Below, one piece after another: positions 16,982 to 25,794 of a DNA stretch of 64,000 nt. The position numbers and the translations under genes were made by a program. Source of the stretch: Pseudomonadota bacterium. GTDB taxonomy: Bacteria > Pseudomonadota > Alphaproteobacteria > Rhizobiales > Aestuariivirgaceae. Every line of letters begins with the position of its first letter. Position 1 is the stretch's first letter. The stretch covers positions 1 to 64,000 of the forward strand of contig CAUJIO010000030.1 in assembly GCA_963205315.1 (NCBI GenBank). The letters run 5' to 3'. A model generated the notes under the pieces. The model saw only the letters and a program-made list of their open reading frames with translations, was not told where the DNA came from and made no database searches.

Positions 16982-18654
16982 TGCGAACTCTCCAATGTCG
17001 AGGTGTCGCCCTCGGGAAGCCCCAGTTCTCGGGCTTTCAGCAGCCGGCGCATGATTTTTCCGGATCGGGTGCGCGGCAGGCTGTCGGCGAAGGCGATGAC
17101 CCGCGGCGCAACGGCGGGACCGAGGCGCTTGCGGGCATGCCCCATGAGTTCCTTCAGCAGGTCATCGCTGGCGCTGAAACCGGGACGCAGGCTGACGAAG
17201 GCTTTCACGACATCACCGGCCACCGGGTCCGGAATGCCGATGGCAGCGGCCTCGGCGACGGCAGGATGCGACAGCAGGGCGCTTTCCACCTCGAAGGGTC
17301 CGATCAGGTGGCCCGCCGACTTGATTACATCGTCGGAGCGGCCGACGAACCAGAAATAGCCGTCGGCATCCCGCTTGGCCATGTCGCCGGTCATGTACCA
17401 GCCGTCGGCGAAGCACTTGGCGTAGCGCTCCTCCTCGTTGAGATAGCCCCGGAACATCGACGGCCAGCCGGGCCGCAATGCCAGTTCACCCTCGGCACCG
17501 GCCTCGCCGATGGGTTCAATTCCGGCAATGCCGCGCCGTACGATGGCGGCCTTAATACCCGGCAGCGGCTTGCCCATCGAGCCCGGTCTGATTTCCATTG
17601 CCGCGGTATTGGCGATCATGATGCCGCCCGTCTCGCTCTGCCACCAGTTGTCGTGGATCGCATGCGCCAGCACCCGCTCGCCCCAGACCACCGCCTCCGC
17701 ATGCAGGGGTTCGCCCACGCTGGCGATGAAGCGCAGGGCAGAAAGGTCAAAGCGCCTCGGCAGTTCATCGCCGGCCTTGATCAGCATGCGGATGGCGGTA
17801 GGCGCCGTGTACCAGACATTGACCTTGTGCTTCTCCAGTGTGGCATACCAGCGCTCGGCATCGAACTCCGCCTCGTCGAGAATGAGCGTTGCTCCAACCG
17901 CCAGCGGCGCGACAATCCCGTAGGATGTGCCGGTGACCCAGCCAGGATCGGCGGTGCACCAGTAGATATCGCCGGGCTTCAGATCGAGCGCATGGCGGGC
18001 CGTTGCCTTGTGGGCGATGATCGCGGCATGAACATGCATGGCGCCCTTGGGCTTGCCGGTTGTGCCGCTGGTGAAATGCAGGATGGCCAGATCCTCTGCC
18101 CCGGTTGCGGCAATCTCGAATTGGCTCGAGGCATTCTTCATGAGCACATCAAAGCTCAGGCCTCCCGGTCCGCCATCGGTCAGAATGACGTGCTTGAGGA
18201 AAGGCAGATCGGCGAGGATCGGAGCGATCTTGCGGGCAAAATGCCGGCTGTTGGTGAGGATGACCGCTGGCTTGGCGATCAGCATACGGGCCTTGACGGG
18301 CTCCGGGCCAAAAGCCGAGAACAACGGACAGAAGATGGCTCCCAGTTTCCACACACCCAACGCTGCGATGTGAAGTTCCGGCACGCGGCCCAGCAGCGAG
18401 AACACCCGTTCACCCTTGCCGACACCCAATGCCCGGAGCGCATTTGCGAAGCGATTGCTGGCAAGGCTCAATTCGCCATAGCTGAAATCCCGGCGGTCTC
18501 CGCCCGTCCCAATCCAGCGAATTGCCGTTTGGTCCGCCTTGCCCTCATGCACGTGGCGGTCGCAGGCCTCATAGGCGATATTGAGGCCCGCGCTGCCGGG
18601 GAGGCGCGCAACGTCCAAGCCTGCCTTAAGCCAGAACCCATCCGAGTCGACCAT
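16978..18654 (-). CDS. Acyl-CoA synthetase (AcsA-like acetate/short-chain acid:CoA ligase)
   Basis: First gene of the nine-gene operon, 558 residues. It belongs to the adenylate-forming family, activating a carboxylate to acyl-AMP and then acyl-CoA. Motifs: P-loop [16 protein letters not shown] near 195-210, NWWQSETGG, the hinge [20 protein letters not shown], and the C-terminal Lys533 in [10 protein letters not shown] that adenylates and is the usual acetylation switch. The length fits the shorter AcsA type rather than the 650-residue Acs. Acetate is the likeliest substrate but propionate or other short acids are possible. A TTGA-N6-TCAA palindrome lies 68 bp upstream. Confidence 0.88.
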   Translation of the reverse strand: MVDSDGFWLKAGLDVARLPGSAGLNIAYEACDRHVHEGKADQTAIRWIGTGGDRRDFSYGELSLASNRFANALRALGVGKGERVFSLLGRVPELHIAALGVWKLGAIFCPLFSAFGPEPVKARMLIAKPAVILTNSRHFARKIAPILADLPFLKHVILTDGGPGGLSFDVLMKNASSQFEIAATGAEDLAILHFTSGTTGKPKGAMHVHAAIIAHKATARHALDLKPGDIYWCTADPGWVTGTSYGIVAPLAVGATLILDEAEFDAERWYATLEKHKVNVWYTAPTAIRMLIKAGDELPRRFDLSALRFIASVGEPLHAEAVVWGERVLAHAIHDNWWQSETGGIMIANTAAMEIRPGSMGKPLPGIKAAIVRRGIAGIEPIGEAGAEGELALRPGWPSMFRGYLNEEERYAKCFADGWYMTGDMAKRDADGYFWFVGRSDDVIKSAGHLIGPFEVESALLSHPAVAEAAAIGIPDPVAGDVVKAFVSLRPGFSASDDLLKELMGHARKRLGPAVAPRVIAFADSLPRTRSGKIMRRLLKARELGLPEGDTSTLESSQ

Positions 18655-18721
18655 GCGTCATCTCCCGGCAGCAACAGCTTCACTTGATGCTCTGTTTTTA
18701 GTCAACCACTCGCCATGCGCT

Positions 18722-18735
18722 TTGACTCATCTCAA
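18722..18735. promoter_or_regulatory. CRP/FNR-family palindrome upstream of the nine-gene operon
   Basis: The site reads TTGACTCATCTCAA: both TTGA/TCAA half-sites are perfect, and there are two outer mismatches from TTGAT-N4-ATCAA. It is 68 bp upstream of the acyl-CoA synthetase start. Together with the better box at 6462-6475 it suggests that the two sides of the stress island answer to the same FNR/FixK-type regulator. On its own a 14-bp site with two mismatches could be chance. Confidence 0.4.
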
Positions 18736-18902
18736 AACCGCGAGAATTGAAGAAGCATCAATCTCAATGCCGGTGTCTGTGCACTGGCCCCAAGTCCGGA
18801 CTGGCCACCCGGGAATTGAAGCGACATTCGGCATAGCCGCTGCCACTCAATCCCACGCACTGGATTGCCAGCTTCGGGAACCAAGCATCATGCAAGCACG
18901 GT

Positions 18903-19712
18903 CTACGGCCGCTCGTTGCTCCGCAACATCCACACGGAGAGAGCGATGAGGACGAGCGAGGCGGCGACGATGAGTGTGCCCACGGCATTGATCTCTGGCG
19001 TGATCCCGCGCCGCATGGTCGACCAGATGTACATGGGCAGCGTGTTGTCACGCCCCGTGAGGAAAAAGGTCACGGGGATTTCGTCGAACGACAGCGTGAA
19101 TGAAAGCAGTGCCGAACCAATGATCGCAGAACGGATGTTGGGCAGGACGATATAGAAGAACGTCTCCCAGGGCTTGGCGCCGAGGTCGGCCGCTGCCTCC
19201 TCCAGATTGCGATTGAGGCGTTGGAGGCGCGCAAACACCTGTGTCACGACGACGGATAGCAATGCGGTGGCGTGGCCAATGATGACGGTCTCGAGGCCGA
19301 GACGGAAGCCCATGAGTTTGAACAGGTTCAGCATCGCGATACCGGTGATGATGCCCGGCAGCACCAATGGCAGCAGCACCAGGCGGCGGAACAGCGTCTT
19401 GCCCGGAAAGTTCATGCGGTCGAGCGCGAATGCCGCTGGCACGCCAATGACGACGGTGAGGGCCGTGGCAAGCGTTGCCACATAGAAGCTGTTGAACAGC
19501 GCTTTCTTGAGATCGCTGTTGCCAAACAATTCCTCGTACCATTTGAGGGTGAAGCCCGACAGCGGCAGCGTCAGCGTGTTGGAGTCATTGAAGCTGAAGA
19601 TGATCAGAACGGCGACCGGAAGATAGAGATAGGCAAGAATTGCGGCGATGGCCGCCCCGAAGACTCCGTCACCGATCCGGCTTGCCGTATAGTTCTGGGA
19701 GGTTTCCGCCAT
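18903..19712 (-). CDS. ABC transporter permease, PotC-like
   Basis: The 269-residue inner-membrane protein has about six predicted hydrophobic segments (the first is IAAILAYLYLPVAVLIIF) and the EAA loop LEEAAADLGAKPWETFFYIVLP that docks the ATPase. It is of the spermidine/putrescine PotC family. It is last in the minus-strand operon; 2 nt separate it from the PotB-like gene. The ligand is not known, because the Pot family also carries other amines, amino acids and phosphonates. Confidence 0.9.
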   Translation of the reverse strand: MAETSQNYTASRIGDGVFGAAIAAILAYLYLPVAVLIIFSFNDSNTLTLPLSGFTLKWYEELFGNSDLKKALFNSFYVATLATALTVVIGVPAAFALDRMNFPGKTLFRRLVLLPLVLPGIITGIAMLNLFKLMGFRLGLETVIIGHATALLSVVVTQVFARLQRLNRNLEEAAADLGAKPWETFFYIVLPNIRSAIIGSALLSFTLSFDEIPVTFFLTGRDNTLPMYIWSTMRRGITPEINAVGTLIVAASLVLIALSVWMLRSNERP

Positions 19713-19714
19713 GG

Positions 19715-20587
19715 CTAGCCTGTTGCAATCCGTTCTGCTTTTTGCAGCCGGTCGGAAAGCTCGATGATCGCCAGCACGATGACAAGCATCAATATGGCGA
19801 GTGCGGACCCCAGCGGCCAGTTGAGCGCGGTTCCATACTGCGAGGTGATGACATTCGAGATCATGCTTCCATCAGGCCCCCCGACGAGAATGGGTGCGAT
19901 GAAGTCGCCGAAAGTGAGGCAGAAGGTGATGGTGGCGCCGGCAAGCACACCCGGCAGTGACAGGGGCCATATCACCTTGGTCAGCACGCCGAGGGGTGGA
20001 ACGCCGAGGTCGCTTGCCGCCTCCACGAGATTGCGTGGAATCTTCTCAAGCGAAGTGTAGATCGGCATCACCATGAAGGGAATGAAGATATAGGTGAGAG
20101 TGAGCACCATCGAGAACTGATTGTAGAGCAGTACGTCGGTGGGCGCGCTGAGCAAGCCCGACCAGACGAGGAAAGAGTTGAGCACACCCTGGCTCCCAAG
20201 GATCGTCTTCCAGGTGTAGGCCCTGAGCAGGTAGGAAACCCACAGGGGAAGGATGACCGCCATATAGAGAAACAGCCGCACCCGTGCCGATCGCACCTTG
20301 AAGACAAGGTAGTAGGCAAAAGGATAGGCAATCAGCAAAGAGAAAAAAGTCACCAGTAACGCAATGCGCATCGTGCGCAGCAGAACCTGATAGTATTGCG
20401 GATCGGCAAAGATCTGCACATAGTTGCCGAACTGGAAGGCTGGTTCGAAGGTGGGATATTTCTTGATCCAGAAACTGTATGTGAGAATGATCATGTACGG
20501 AACGAACATGAACACGATGGCCCACACGAGCGGCGCGGAGAGCACCGCCAGCCCGAGATAATTGACGGGAAGCTTGCGCTCTTTCAC
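19715..20587 (-). CDS. ABC transporter permease, PotB-like
   Basis: The start is GTG at 20587 (VKERKL), overlapping the ATPase stop as GTGA; an ATG at 20701 would lie inside the ATPase gene and give an Arg/Cys-rich nonsense leader. The 290 residues contain six membrane segments and the EAA motif LVEAASDLGVPPLGVLTKVIWP. With the PotC-like protein it forms the membrane channel. Confidence 0.9.
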   Translation of the reverse strand: MKERKLPVNYLGLAVLSAPLVWAIVFMFVPYMIILTYSFWIKKYPTFEPAFQFGNYVQIFADPQYYQVLLRTMRIALLVTFFSLLIAYPFAYYLVFKVRSARVRLFLYMAVILPLWVSYLLRAYTWKTILGSQGVLNSFLVWSGLLSAPTDVLLYNQFSMVLTLTYIFIPFMVMPIYTSLEKIPRNLVEAASDLGVPPLGVLTKVIWPLSLPGVLAGATITFCLTFGDFIAPILVGGPDGSMISNVITSQYGTALNWPLGSALAILMLVIVLAIIELSDRLQKAERIATG

Positions 20588-21675
20588 CGGCTGTCCTCCC
20601 GGAAAAGGGCGATGCTGTCGGGGTCGGCGGCAAAATGCACCGGCTGTCCGGCATCCGGCAAGGCACCGAGGTCCCGCGAGGCATTCAGCTGCCGGTCGCA
20701 CAGAAACACTTCGCCGGAGGCGAGGCGGCAGCGAAGCCTGACGCTGTTGCCATGGAAAAGGCGCTCTTCGACGGTGCAGGCGATGACGTTGGCCTCTTTC
20801 GCTCCGGCATTAACGATCCTCAGTCGCTCGGGCCGGATGGCAGCGAGTGCGCGCTGGCCCGGTGAAAATCCTGGAAGCGGCAGACAGCGCAGCCTCAGTC
20901 CCTGCCGCTCGAATGCTATGCCGTCCGCAACAGAAACGATGGTGCCTTCGACGATGTTGGATGTGCCGACGAAACTCGCCACATAAGTGGAGGCTGGCCG
21001 GTCGTAGAGATCGCTCGGCGTTCCGGCCTGCGCGATGCGGCCTCGATGCATCACGACAATGCGGTCCGACATGACCAGAGCCTCTGTCTGGTCATGCGTG
21101 ACCATGATGAAGGTAATGCCAAGCTTGTTGTGAAGATGTTTCAGTTCGACTTGCATCGCCTCCCGCAGGTTTGCGTCGAGAGCCGAGAGCGGCTCGTCGA
21201 GGAGGAGCACGCGCGGGCGCCTGACGATGGCGCGGGCGAGCGCCACCCGCTGGCGCTGACCGCCCGACAGTTGATGCGGCATGCGGTCGGCCATTGCGGA
21301 AAGCCCGACCAGTTGCAGGGCGCTTTCGACTCGCTTGCCGATTTCTGCGCGGTCGAGCTTCTGGCGCTCGAGCCCGAAGCCGACATTCTTTGCGGCAGTG
21401 AGGTGAGGAAACAGCGCATAATCCTGAAAGACCATGTTCACATCGCGCCGATAGGGCGGGAGAAAGGTCACGTCCTTTCCATCCAGACGGACTGATCCAC
21501 TGTCTGGCATCTCGAATCCGGCCAGCATGCGGAGGAGTGTCGTCTTTCCGCAGCCCGATGGCCCGAGGAGCGTGACGAATTCGCCTTCTGCGACATGGAG
21601 CTGAACATTGTCCACGGCAACCACCTTGCCGCCGAAAGTCCGCGACACACCGTCGATCTCGATGATGGATTTCAT
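20584..21675 (-). CDS. ABC transporter ATP-binding protein, PotA-like
   Basis: The 363-residue ATPase has Walker A GPSGCGKTTLL, signature LSGGQRQRVALARAI, Walker B VLLLDEPLSALD and the H-loop MVTHDQTEAL. It also has a C-terminal TOBE domain (from about 290) typical of Pot/Mal ATPases. GGGAGAG precedes the ATG. It lies 118 bp downstream of the racemase-family gene, in the same direction. Confidence 0.93.
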   Translation of the reverse strand: MKSIIEIDGVSRTFGGKVVAVDNVQLHVAEGEFVTLLGPSGCGKTTLLRMLAGFEMPDSGSVRLDGKDVTFLPPYRRDVNMVFQDYALFPHLTAAKNVGFGLERQKLDRAEIGKRVESALQLVGLSAMADRMPHQLSGGQRQRVALARAIVRRPRVLLLDEPLSALDANLREAMQVELKHLHNKLGITFIMVTHDQTEALVMSDRIVVMHRGRIAQAGTPSDLYDRPASTYVASFVGTSNIVEGTIVSVADGIAFERQGLRLRCLPLPGFSPGQRALAAIRPERLRIVNAGAKEANVIACTVEERLFHGNSVRLRCRLASGEVFLCDRQLNASRDLGALPDAGQPVHFAADPDSIALFREDSR

Positions 21676-21793
21676 CGCTTCTCTCCCGCACTGCCATGGT
21701 GTGGCCGTGCCGTTCTGCTTGTCATGACCACCTCCTGCTTCAATCTTGCCTGGCGCACCACGGGCGACATGCGAGCGCCTGCGCAGTCTCCTG

Positions 21794-22483
21794 TCAAGCC
21801 GGCCTCCCCGGATTGACCAGATCCTTCATGGCTGCAACTGCTGCTCCGGGCGTCGTGATGACACGGCCTTCAAAGCCTGACGCTTCTAGCGTCGATGCCG
21901 CCCGCGCGAGCGAGAATTGTCCCAGTACGACTGCATCGCTTCCAGCGAGTGAACTGGCTGCCTCGGCAACCAGCCGGTCATGTTCGGCACCGTTACCACT
22001 TTTCAAGGCGGCGAGCGCGCCGTGTGCAATCACCGTCTGGATTGCGACAGACATATTTCGGACTTCCGCCATGTCCAGCAATTCGCGCTCGAGTGCCAAG
22101 GCCGAGGGCGCGAAACTGACAACCAGACCCAACCGCCTTCCGCGCATGAGTGCCGCCGCGAAAGCCGATTCATTGGGCCGCAATACGGGGACTGATAGCT
22201 GCGGCTTTACGGCGTCGATTGCCGGTCCAAAAGCCGAGCAGGTAAACAATAGGCCTGCAGTCTTGCCGTTCCGCCCGCAAGTGGCGGCGGCATAGTTGGC
22301 TAGTGTCTGGAAGCGCTCCATCATCGGCGCGTCGAGACGGCCCGCCGCCTCGCGGTCGACCGCAAGCGAGGTGTCGAGGAGGTCAAAGGCGTAAGCCTCG
22401 GGCCAATGCTCCGCAAAGGCCGCATGCGACGGCAGAACCGAATCCGATAGGGCATGGATCAGCGCAATGCGGGCCGCAGTCAT
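21794..22483 (-). CDS. Aspartate/glutamate racemase-superfamily protein
   Basis: The start at 22483 (MTAARIALIHAL) overlaps the dehydrogenase stop by ATGA. In 229 residues two Cys-type catalytic positions of the Asp/Glu/hydantoin racemase and arylmalonate decarboxylase superfamily are expected. The first is visible in GLLFTCSAFGPAID. The second half-site has GSDAVVLGQFSLARA, with Gly-Gln in place of the second Cys. A one-Cys form argues against simple racemisation and towards decarboxylase- or isomerase-type chemistry. The enzyme presumably acts on the compound imported by the linked transporter. Confidence 0.75.
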   Translation of the reverse strand: MTAARIALIHALSDSVLPSHAAFAEHWPEAYAFDLLDTSLAVDREAAGRLDAPMMERFQTLANYAAATCGRNGKTAGLLFTCSAFGPAIDAVKPQLSVPVLRPNESAFAAALMRGRRLGLVVSFAPSALALERELLDMAEVRNMSVAIQTVIAHGALAALKSGNGAEHDRLVAEAASSLAGSDAVVLGQFSLARAASTLEASGFEGRVITTPGAAVAAMKDLVNPGRPA

Positions 22484-23415
22484 GTCTCTGCCTTCTGCCT
22501 GGCGCCAAGCACCGCGATGAGGCCGCGGTCGCGCCGCAACTCGAGCTCGGCGACGGAAAGCCCCTGCGACTCCTGCCGGATGCCGTCCACGAGTTTTGCG
22601 CAAACTTCCGGCGTGAGACTGGGCGAGCCAAGCGTGGCCCAACGGCGCTCCTGGCTTGGGCCCAGGTGCTTGAGATAATGATCGATTCCGCCAGGGCCGC
22701 CCCCCAGGTGATAGGCCATGTGCGCGCCGACCACCGACCAGCGCAAGCCGGGACCGTTCACCAGTGCCGCATCGACCTCCGGGACATCTGCGATCCCTTC
22801 GGCCACGATGCTGACCGCCTCGCGCCACAGCGCCGAAGCCAACCGGTTGGCGATATGGCCCACGGCTTCCTTCTTGAGCATCACTGGCACGCGGCCGAGC
22901 GAACGGTAAAATTCCGCCACGCGAGTGAGAAGCGCAATATCAGGGCCGAAGATCTCGACCAGCGGCATCAGGTGCGGCGGGTTGAAGGGATGCGCCGTGA
23001 CGAGCCGCTCCGGCCGCTTCATGCCAAGGCTGAGTTCGGACCACACCAACGACGACGTGCTGCTGCTGATCACCAGATGATCCGCCGCCACGCTTTCGAT
23101 CTCGGCGTAGAGTGCCCGCTTCAGCGGCACATTCTCGGGTGCGTTCTCCTGAATGAGGGAGGCGGCCGACGCAACGTCCCTTACATCGGCGACAACCGAC
23201 AAATGCCCTTTCGCATTTTGCCCTGAGCGTCCGATTGCATCGAGCTGTTCCACCACCCGCGCCACGCCGTCCGCAAACCGATCCCGCGCCGGTGCCGCAG
23301 GATCCCATGCGATCACATCATGCCCGCTTGCGAGGAACAGGCCTGCCCAGCTGATGCCGATGAGGCCACAGCCTGCGATGCCGACCACCGGGAACAGGTC
23401 AGGCTTCGTCATCAT
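22480..23415 (-). CDS. 3-hydroxyacyl-CoA dehydrogenase-family NAD-dependent dehydrogenase (carnitine/gulonate dehydrogenase-like)
   Basis: The 311-residue protein (start ATGATG at 23415/23412, overlapping the regulator gene by about 15 nt) has the Rossmann motif VVGIAGCGLIGISWAGLF and the catalytic region SSTSSLVWSEL ... RLVTAHPFNPPHLMPLVEI, where His is the family's catalytic base. The HPFNPPH form and the size match L-carnitine or L-gulonate dehydrogenases and other single-module members that act on free 3-hydroxy acids rather than CoA esters. This, with the racemase-family neighbour, points to catabolism of a hydroxylated amine or acid. Confidence 0.8.
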   Translation of the reverse strand: MMTKPDLFPVVGIAGCGLIGISWAGLFLASGHDVIAWDPAAPARDRFADGVARVVEQLDAIGRSGQNAKGHLSVVADVRDVASAASLIQENAPENVPLKRALYAEIESVAADHLVISSSTSSLVWSELSLGMKRPERLVTAHPFNPPHLMPLVEIFGPDIALLTRVAEFYRSLGRVPVMLKKEAVGHIANRLASALWREAVSIVAEGIADVPEVDAALVNGPGLRWSVVGAHMAYHLGGGPGGIDHYLKHLGPSQERRWATLGSPSLTPEVCAKLVDGIRQESQGLSVAELELRRDRGLIAVLGARQKAET

Positions 23416-24094
23416 CGTAGAACCGCGCATGAGCGAGAAGGAAATCCATGCCAGCGAGAATGTCACGTGCGATGGCGCTGCGGCTCGCCTCGCCATTGCC
23501 GGAAGCAATCGCCGAGAGTGCCTCGTCATGATAATTGATGGCGATCAGCCCTTCGAGATCGCGGGCCAGATAGCGCAGGAATGGCCCCGCCCTCAGCCAC
23601 AGCGTTTCGATGAGGCCGAGCAGCACACCCGAGCCGCATTGGGCATATATTCCAAACTTCATCGACTGGTTCAGCTTCAGGTAGTGCAGAATGTCGCCCG
23701 TGTGGGTCGCGGCATTGAGATCTTGGGCGAGGCGCTCGAGGCGGGGCAATTCGGATTTTGGCATGCGTGTTGCGGCACGCGCCGCGGCTTCGCCTTCGTT
23801 GACGGCGCGCGCTTCCATAAGCTCCTGAAAGAGCTGCCGGGTAATGAATGGCACCGAAACCTGGCCGGAGCCGGTTTGTTGAAGGGCCTGCTCGGCAACG
23901 AGCCGCCCCAGCGAGTCACGAACCGGCATGGGGCTGGTCCCAAGAGCTGCCGCAAGGTCGCGAAGCTTCAGCCGCTGGCCTGGTTCGAACTGTCCGGTCA
24001 TGACGGCAAGCTTCAATTCTTCATAGACGATCTCATGCTTGCGCAAGAACCGGATATGCTTGAGCGGCTGTGCCGCGGCTCCTGCTTGCTTCAT
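23399..24094 (-). CDS. GntR-family transcriptional regulator, FCD (FadR) type
   Basis: The 231-residue protein starts at 24094 (MKQAGAAAQ). An N-terminal winged helix (EIVYEELKLAVMTGQFEPG, then LAAALGTSPMPVRDSLGRL) is followed by an all-helical FCD ligand domain with the expected acidic and His metal ligands. As first gene of the transporter/enzyme operon, and divergent from the binding-protein gene, it is most likely the local repressor. A FadR-type inverted repeat is in the intergenic region. Confidence 0.88.
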   Translation of the reverse strand: MKQAGAAAQPLKHIRFLRKHEIVYEELKLAVMTGQFEPGQRLKLRDLAAALGTSPMPVRDSLGRLVAEQALQQTGSGQVSVPFITRQLFQELMEARAVNEGEAAARAATRMPKSELPRLERLAQDLNAATHTGDILHYLKLNQSMKFGIYAQCGSGVLLGLIETLWLRAGPFLRYLARDLEGLIAINYHDEALSAIASGNGEASRSAIARDILAGMDFLLAHARFYDDDEA

Positions 24095-24149
24095 GGTCCG
24101 GCGTCCGTTTCTTTTCCGATTGACGGTGGCCCGCTTGTCCGAATAGGTT

Positions 24150-24161
24150 TTGTGATAACAA
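24150..24161. promoter_or_regulatory. Candidate GntR operator
   Basis: TTGTGATAACAA is an inverted repeat of the TNGT-N3/4-ACNA type bound by FadR/FCD-class GntR regulators. It sits between the divergent starts of the regulator operon (24094) and the binding-protein gene (24228), where one site could control both. The palindrome is seen; the binding is inferred. Confidence 0.45.
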
Positions 24162-24227
24162 ATTACAACTAACAAGAACGGTTTTGCCGTTCAACAGGGA
24201 AACGCCAATCATGAGGAGGAGAATGCC

Positions 24228-25301
24228 ATGACAAACCATGCAACGAATGCGCGCCGCGCCATTGCCACGGGATTGGCGATATTGCTCGCCACCTCGGCAC
24301 TGGTACCCGCCGCCCATGCGGAGGGCGAGCTCGGCCTCCTGGTCTGGGAAGGCTACGCCGACCAAAGTTTTGTGAAGGACTTCGAGGCGGAAAGCGGCTG
24401 CAAGGTTCAGGCAACCTATGTCGGCTCGAACGACGACTTCGTGCCCAAGATGCAGGCGGGCGGAGGCGGTGTCTATGATCTGCTCTCGGTATCCGCCGAT
24501 GCCTCCGAAGTGGTGATCCGTTCAGGCTTTGCCGAACCGATCGACACCGCCAGGATTCCCGAGTGGAACAATATCTACGAGAGCTTCCGCACCGTCCCGT
24601 CGCTCAATATCGATGGCCAGGTGTGGGGCGTGCCGTTTACCTGGGGCGCTAATCCCTTCATTTACCGGACCGACAAGATCGCCACCCCGCCCACCTCCAT
24701 CGGCGACCTGTGGAAGCCCGAATTCAAGGGCAAGGTTGGCATGTGGGACGACAAGAGCATGCTCTACAACGCGGCGCGCCTGCTCGGTATTGCCGAACCT
24801 TTCAAGATGACCGACGAGGAATTGGAGAAGGCCAAGAACAAGCTGATCGAACAGAAGCCTCTCGTCCGCAAGTACTGGACCACGGCGGGTGAGCTGACAC
24901 AGCTTATGGCCTCGGACGAAGTCTGGATCTCCTATACCTGGGGTGGCCTCATGCTGAACGAGGCGAAGAAGCTCAACCTGCCCGTTGCCGAATTCATGCC
25001 CAAGGAAGGTGCTGACGGCTGGGTCGACAATTGGATGATCGTGAAGGATTCGCCCAACCAGGAATGCGCCTACAAGTACATCAATTTCATGATGTCACCC
25101 AAGGGCCAGTGCGGCGTGTCGACGGTTACAGGCTATTCCGCATCGAACCCGGTCGCCGCGAAAACCTGCATGTCCGCCGAAGAATTTGCCGCCAAGCACC
25201 AGGACGACGTCGCGTATGTGAAGCAGCTTCACATGTGGCAGACGCCAGAGCGGATCGAAGTATATACAAACGTGTGGAACGCCGTGAAGGCCGCACCCTG
25301 A
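24228..25301 (+). CDS. Periplasmic substrate-binding protein, PotD/PotF-like
   Basis: The 357-residue protein follows a strong AGGAGGAG site. It has a Sec signal peptide (cleavage near LVPAAHA, residue 31) and a PotD-type body beginning LGLLVWEGYADQSFVKDFEA, with TFTWGANPFIYRTDKI-like hinge segments. It would bind the ligand in the periplasm and deliver it to the PotABC-like proteins of the divergent operon. Ligand residues cannot be assigned reliably by eye. Confidence 0.88.
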   Translation: MTNHATNARRAIATGLAILLATSALVPAAHAEGELGLLVWEGYADQSFVKDFEAESGCKVQATYVGSNDDFVPKMQAGGGGVYDLLSVSADASEVVIRSGFAEPIDTARIPEWNNIYESFRTVPSLNIDGQVWGVPFTWGANPFIYRTDKIATPPTSIGDLWKPEFKGKVGMWDDKSMLYNAARLLGIAEPFKMTDEELEKAKNKLIEQKPLVRKYWTTAGELTQLMASDEVWISYTWGGLMLNEAKKLNLPVAEFMPKEGADGWVDNWMIVKDSPNQECAYKYINFMMSPKGQCGVSTVTGYSASNPVAAKTCMSAEEFAAKHQDDVAYVKQLHMWQTPERIEVYTNVWNAVKAAP

Positions 25302-25510
25302 TCTCGCGGATATAGACCAGGCGGCCGGGTGATTGCGCGGCCATCGGATCTGAGGTGACCGGCGCTTCCAGCCCTCGCCTCAATCCGAGCATGTCGTTTA
25401 GACTGGTCCCGAAGGCATCTCTCGGACTCATGCCGATCATGAGCCCGAGGGAACGCGGCGGCATGGTCCGGCGTTGTCCGGGTGGGACGGCTTAACTGGT
25501 GGAGGGTTTC

Positions 25511-25699
25511 ATGCCAGCCAAATCAAAAGCCCAACAGAAAGCAGCCGGCACCGCACTGGCGGCCAAGCGCGGCGAAACGCCGGTGAGTGCGCTCAAGGGC
25601 GCATCACGCCAGATGTATGAGTCAATGAGCGAAAAGCAACTGGAGGAATTTGCCGAGACCAGCCGCGCTAGGCTCCCCGACCATGTCGACGGTGATTGA
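25511..25699 (+). CDS. DUF3008 family small protein
   Basis: The 62-residue protein starts at 25511 (MPAKSKAQQKAAGTAL) after GGAGGG, in preference to an ATG 12 nt earlier. The pattern PAKSKAQQ ... LKGASRQMYESMSEKQLEEFA is the DUF3008 signature, widespread in proteobacteria and of unknown function, and highly charged. A strong hairpin terminator follows 36 bp later. Confidence 0.85.
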   Translation: MPAKSKAQQKAAGTALAAKRGETPVSALKGASRQMYESMSEKQLEEFAETSRARLPDHVDGD

Positions 25700-25735
25700 A
25701 GTGGAGTCGTCATCACCTCATGTTGAATGAAGACC

Positions 25736-25763
25736 GGCCCTGTCTCACTGCTGAGACAGGGCC
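25736..25763. terminator. Hairpin terminator between convergent genes
   Basis: A perfect 12-bp stem (GGCCCTGTCTCA paired with TGAGACAGGGCC) closes a 4-base loop. It lies between the DUF3008 gene and the convergent Pro-rich membrane protein gene. There is no long T run on either side, so termination efficiency is uncertain, but the position suits both genes. Confidence 0.7.
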
Positions 25764-25794
25764 CATCGGACGGCGGTTGTCCGTTGATCGTCTT

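Noticed and set aside
16933-18687. 584-codon open frame on the plus strand opposite the acyl-CoA synthetase and E1alpha junction
   Set aside because: Its translation is compositionally odd (Gly/His/Arg-rich) with no family motif, and it lies wholly antisense to a gene with complete catalytic motifs. Long antisense frames are expected at this GC content.
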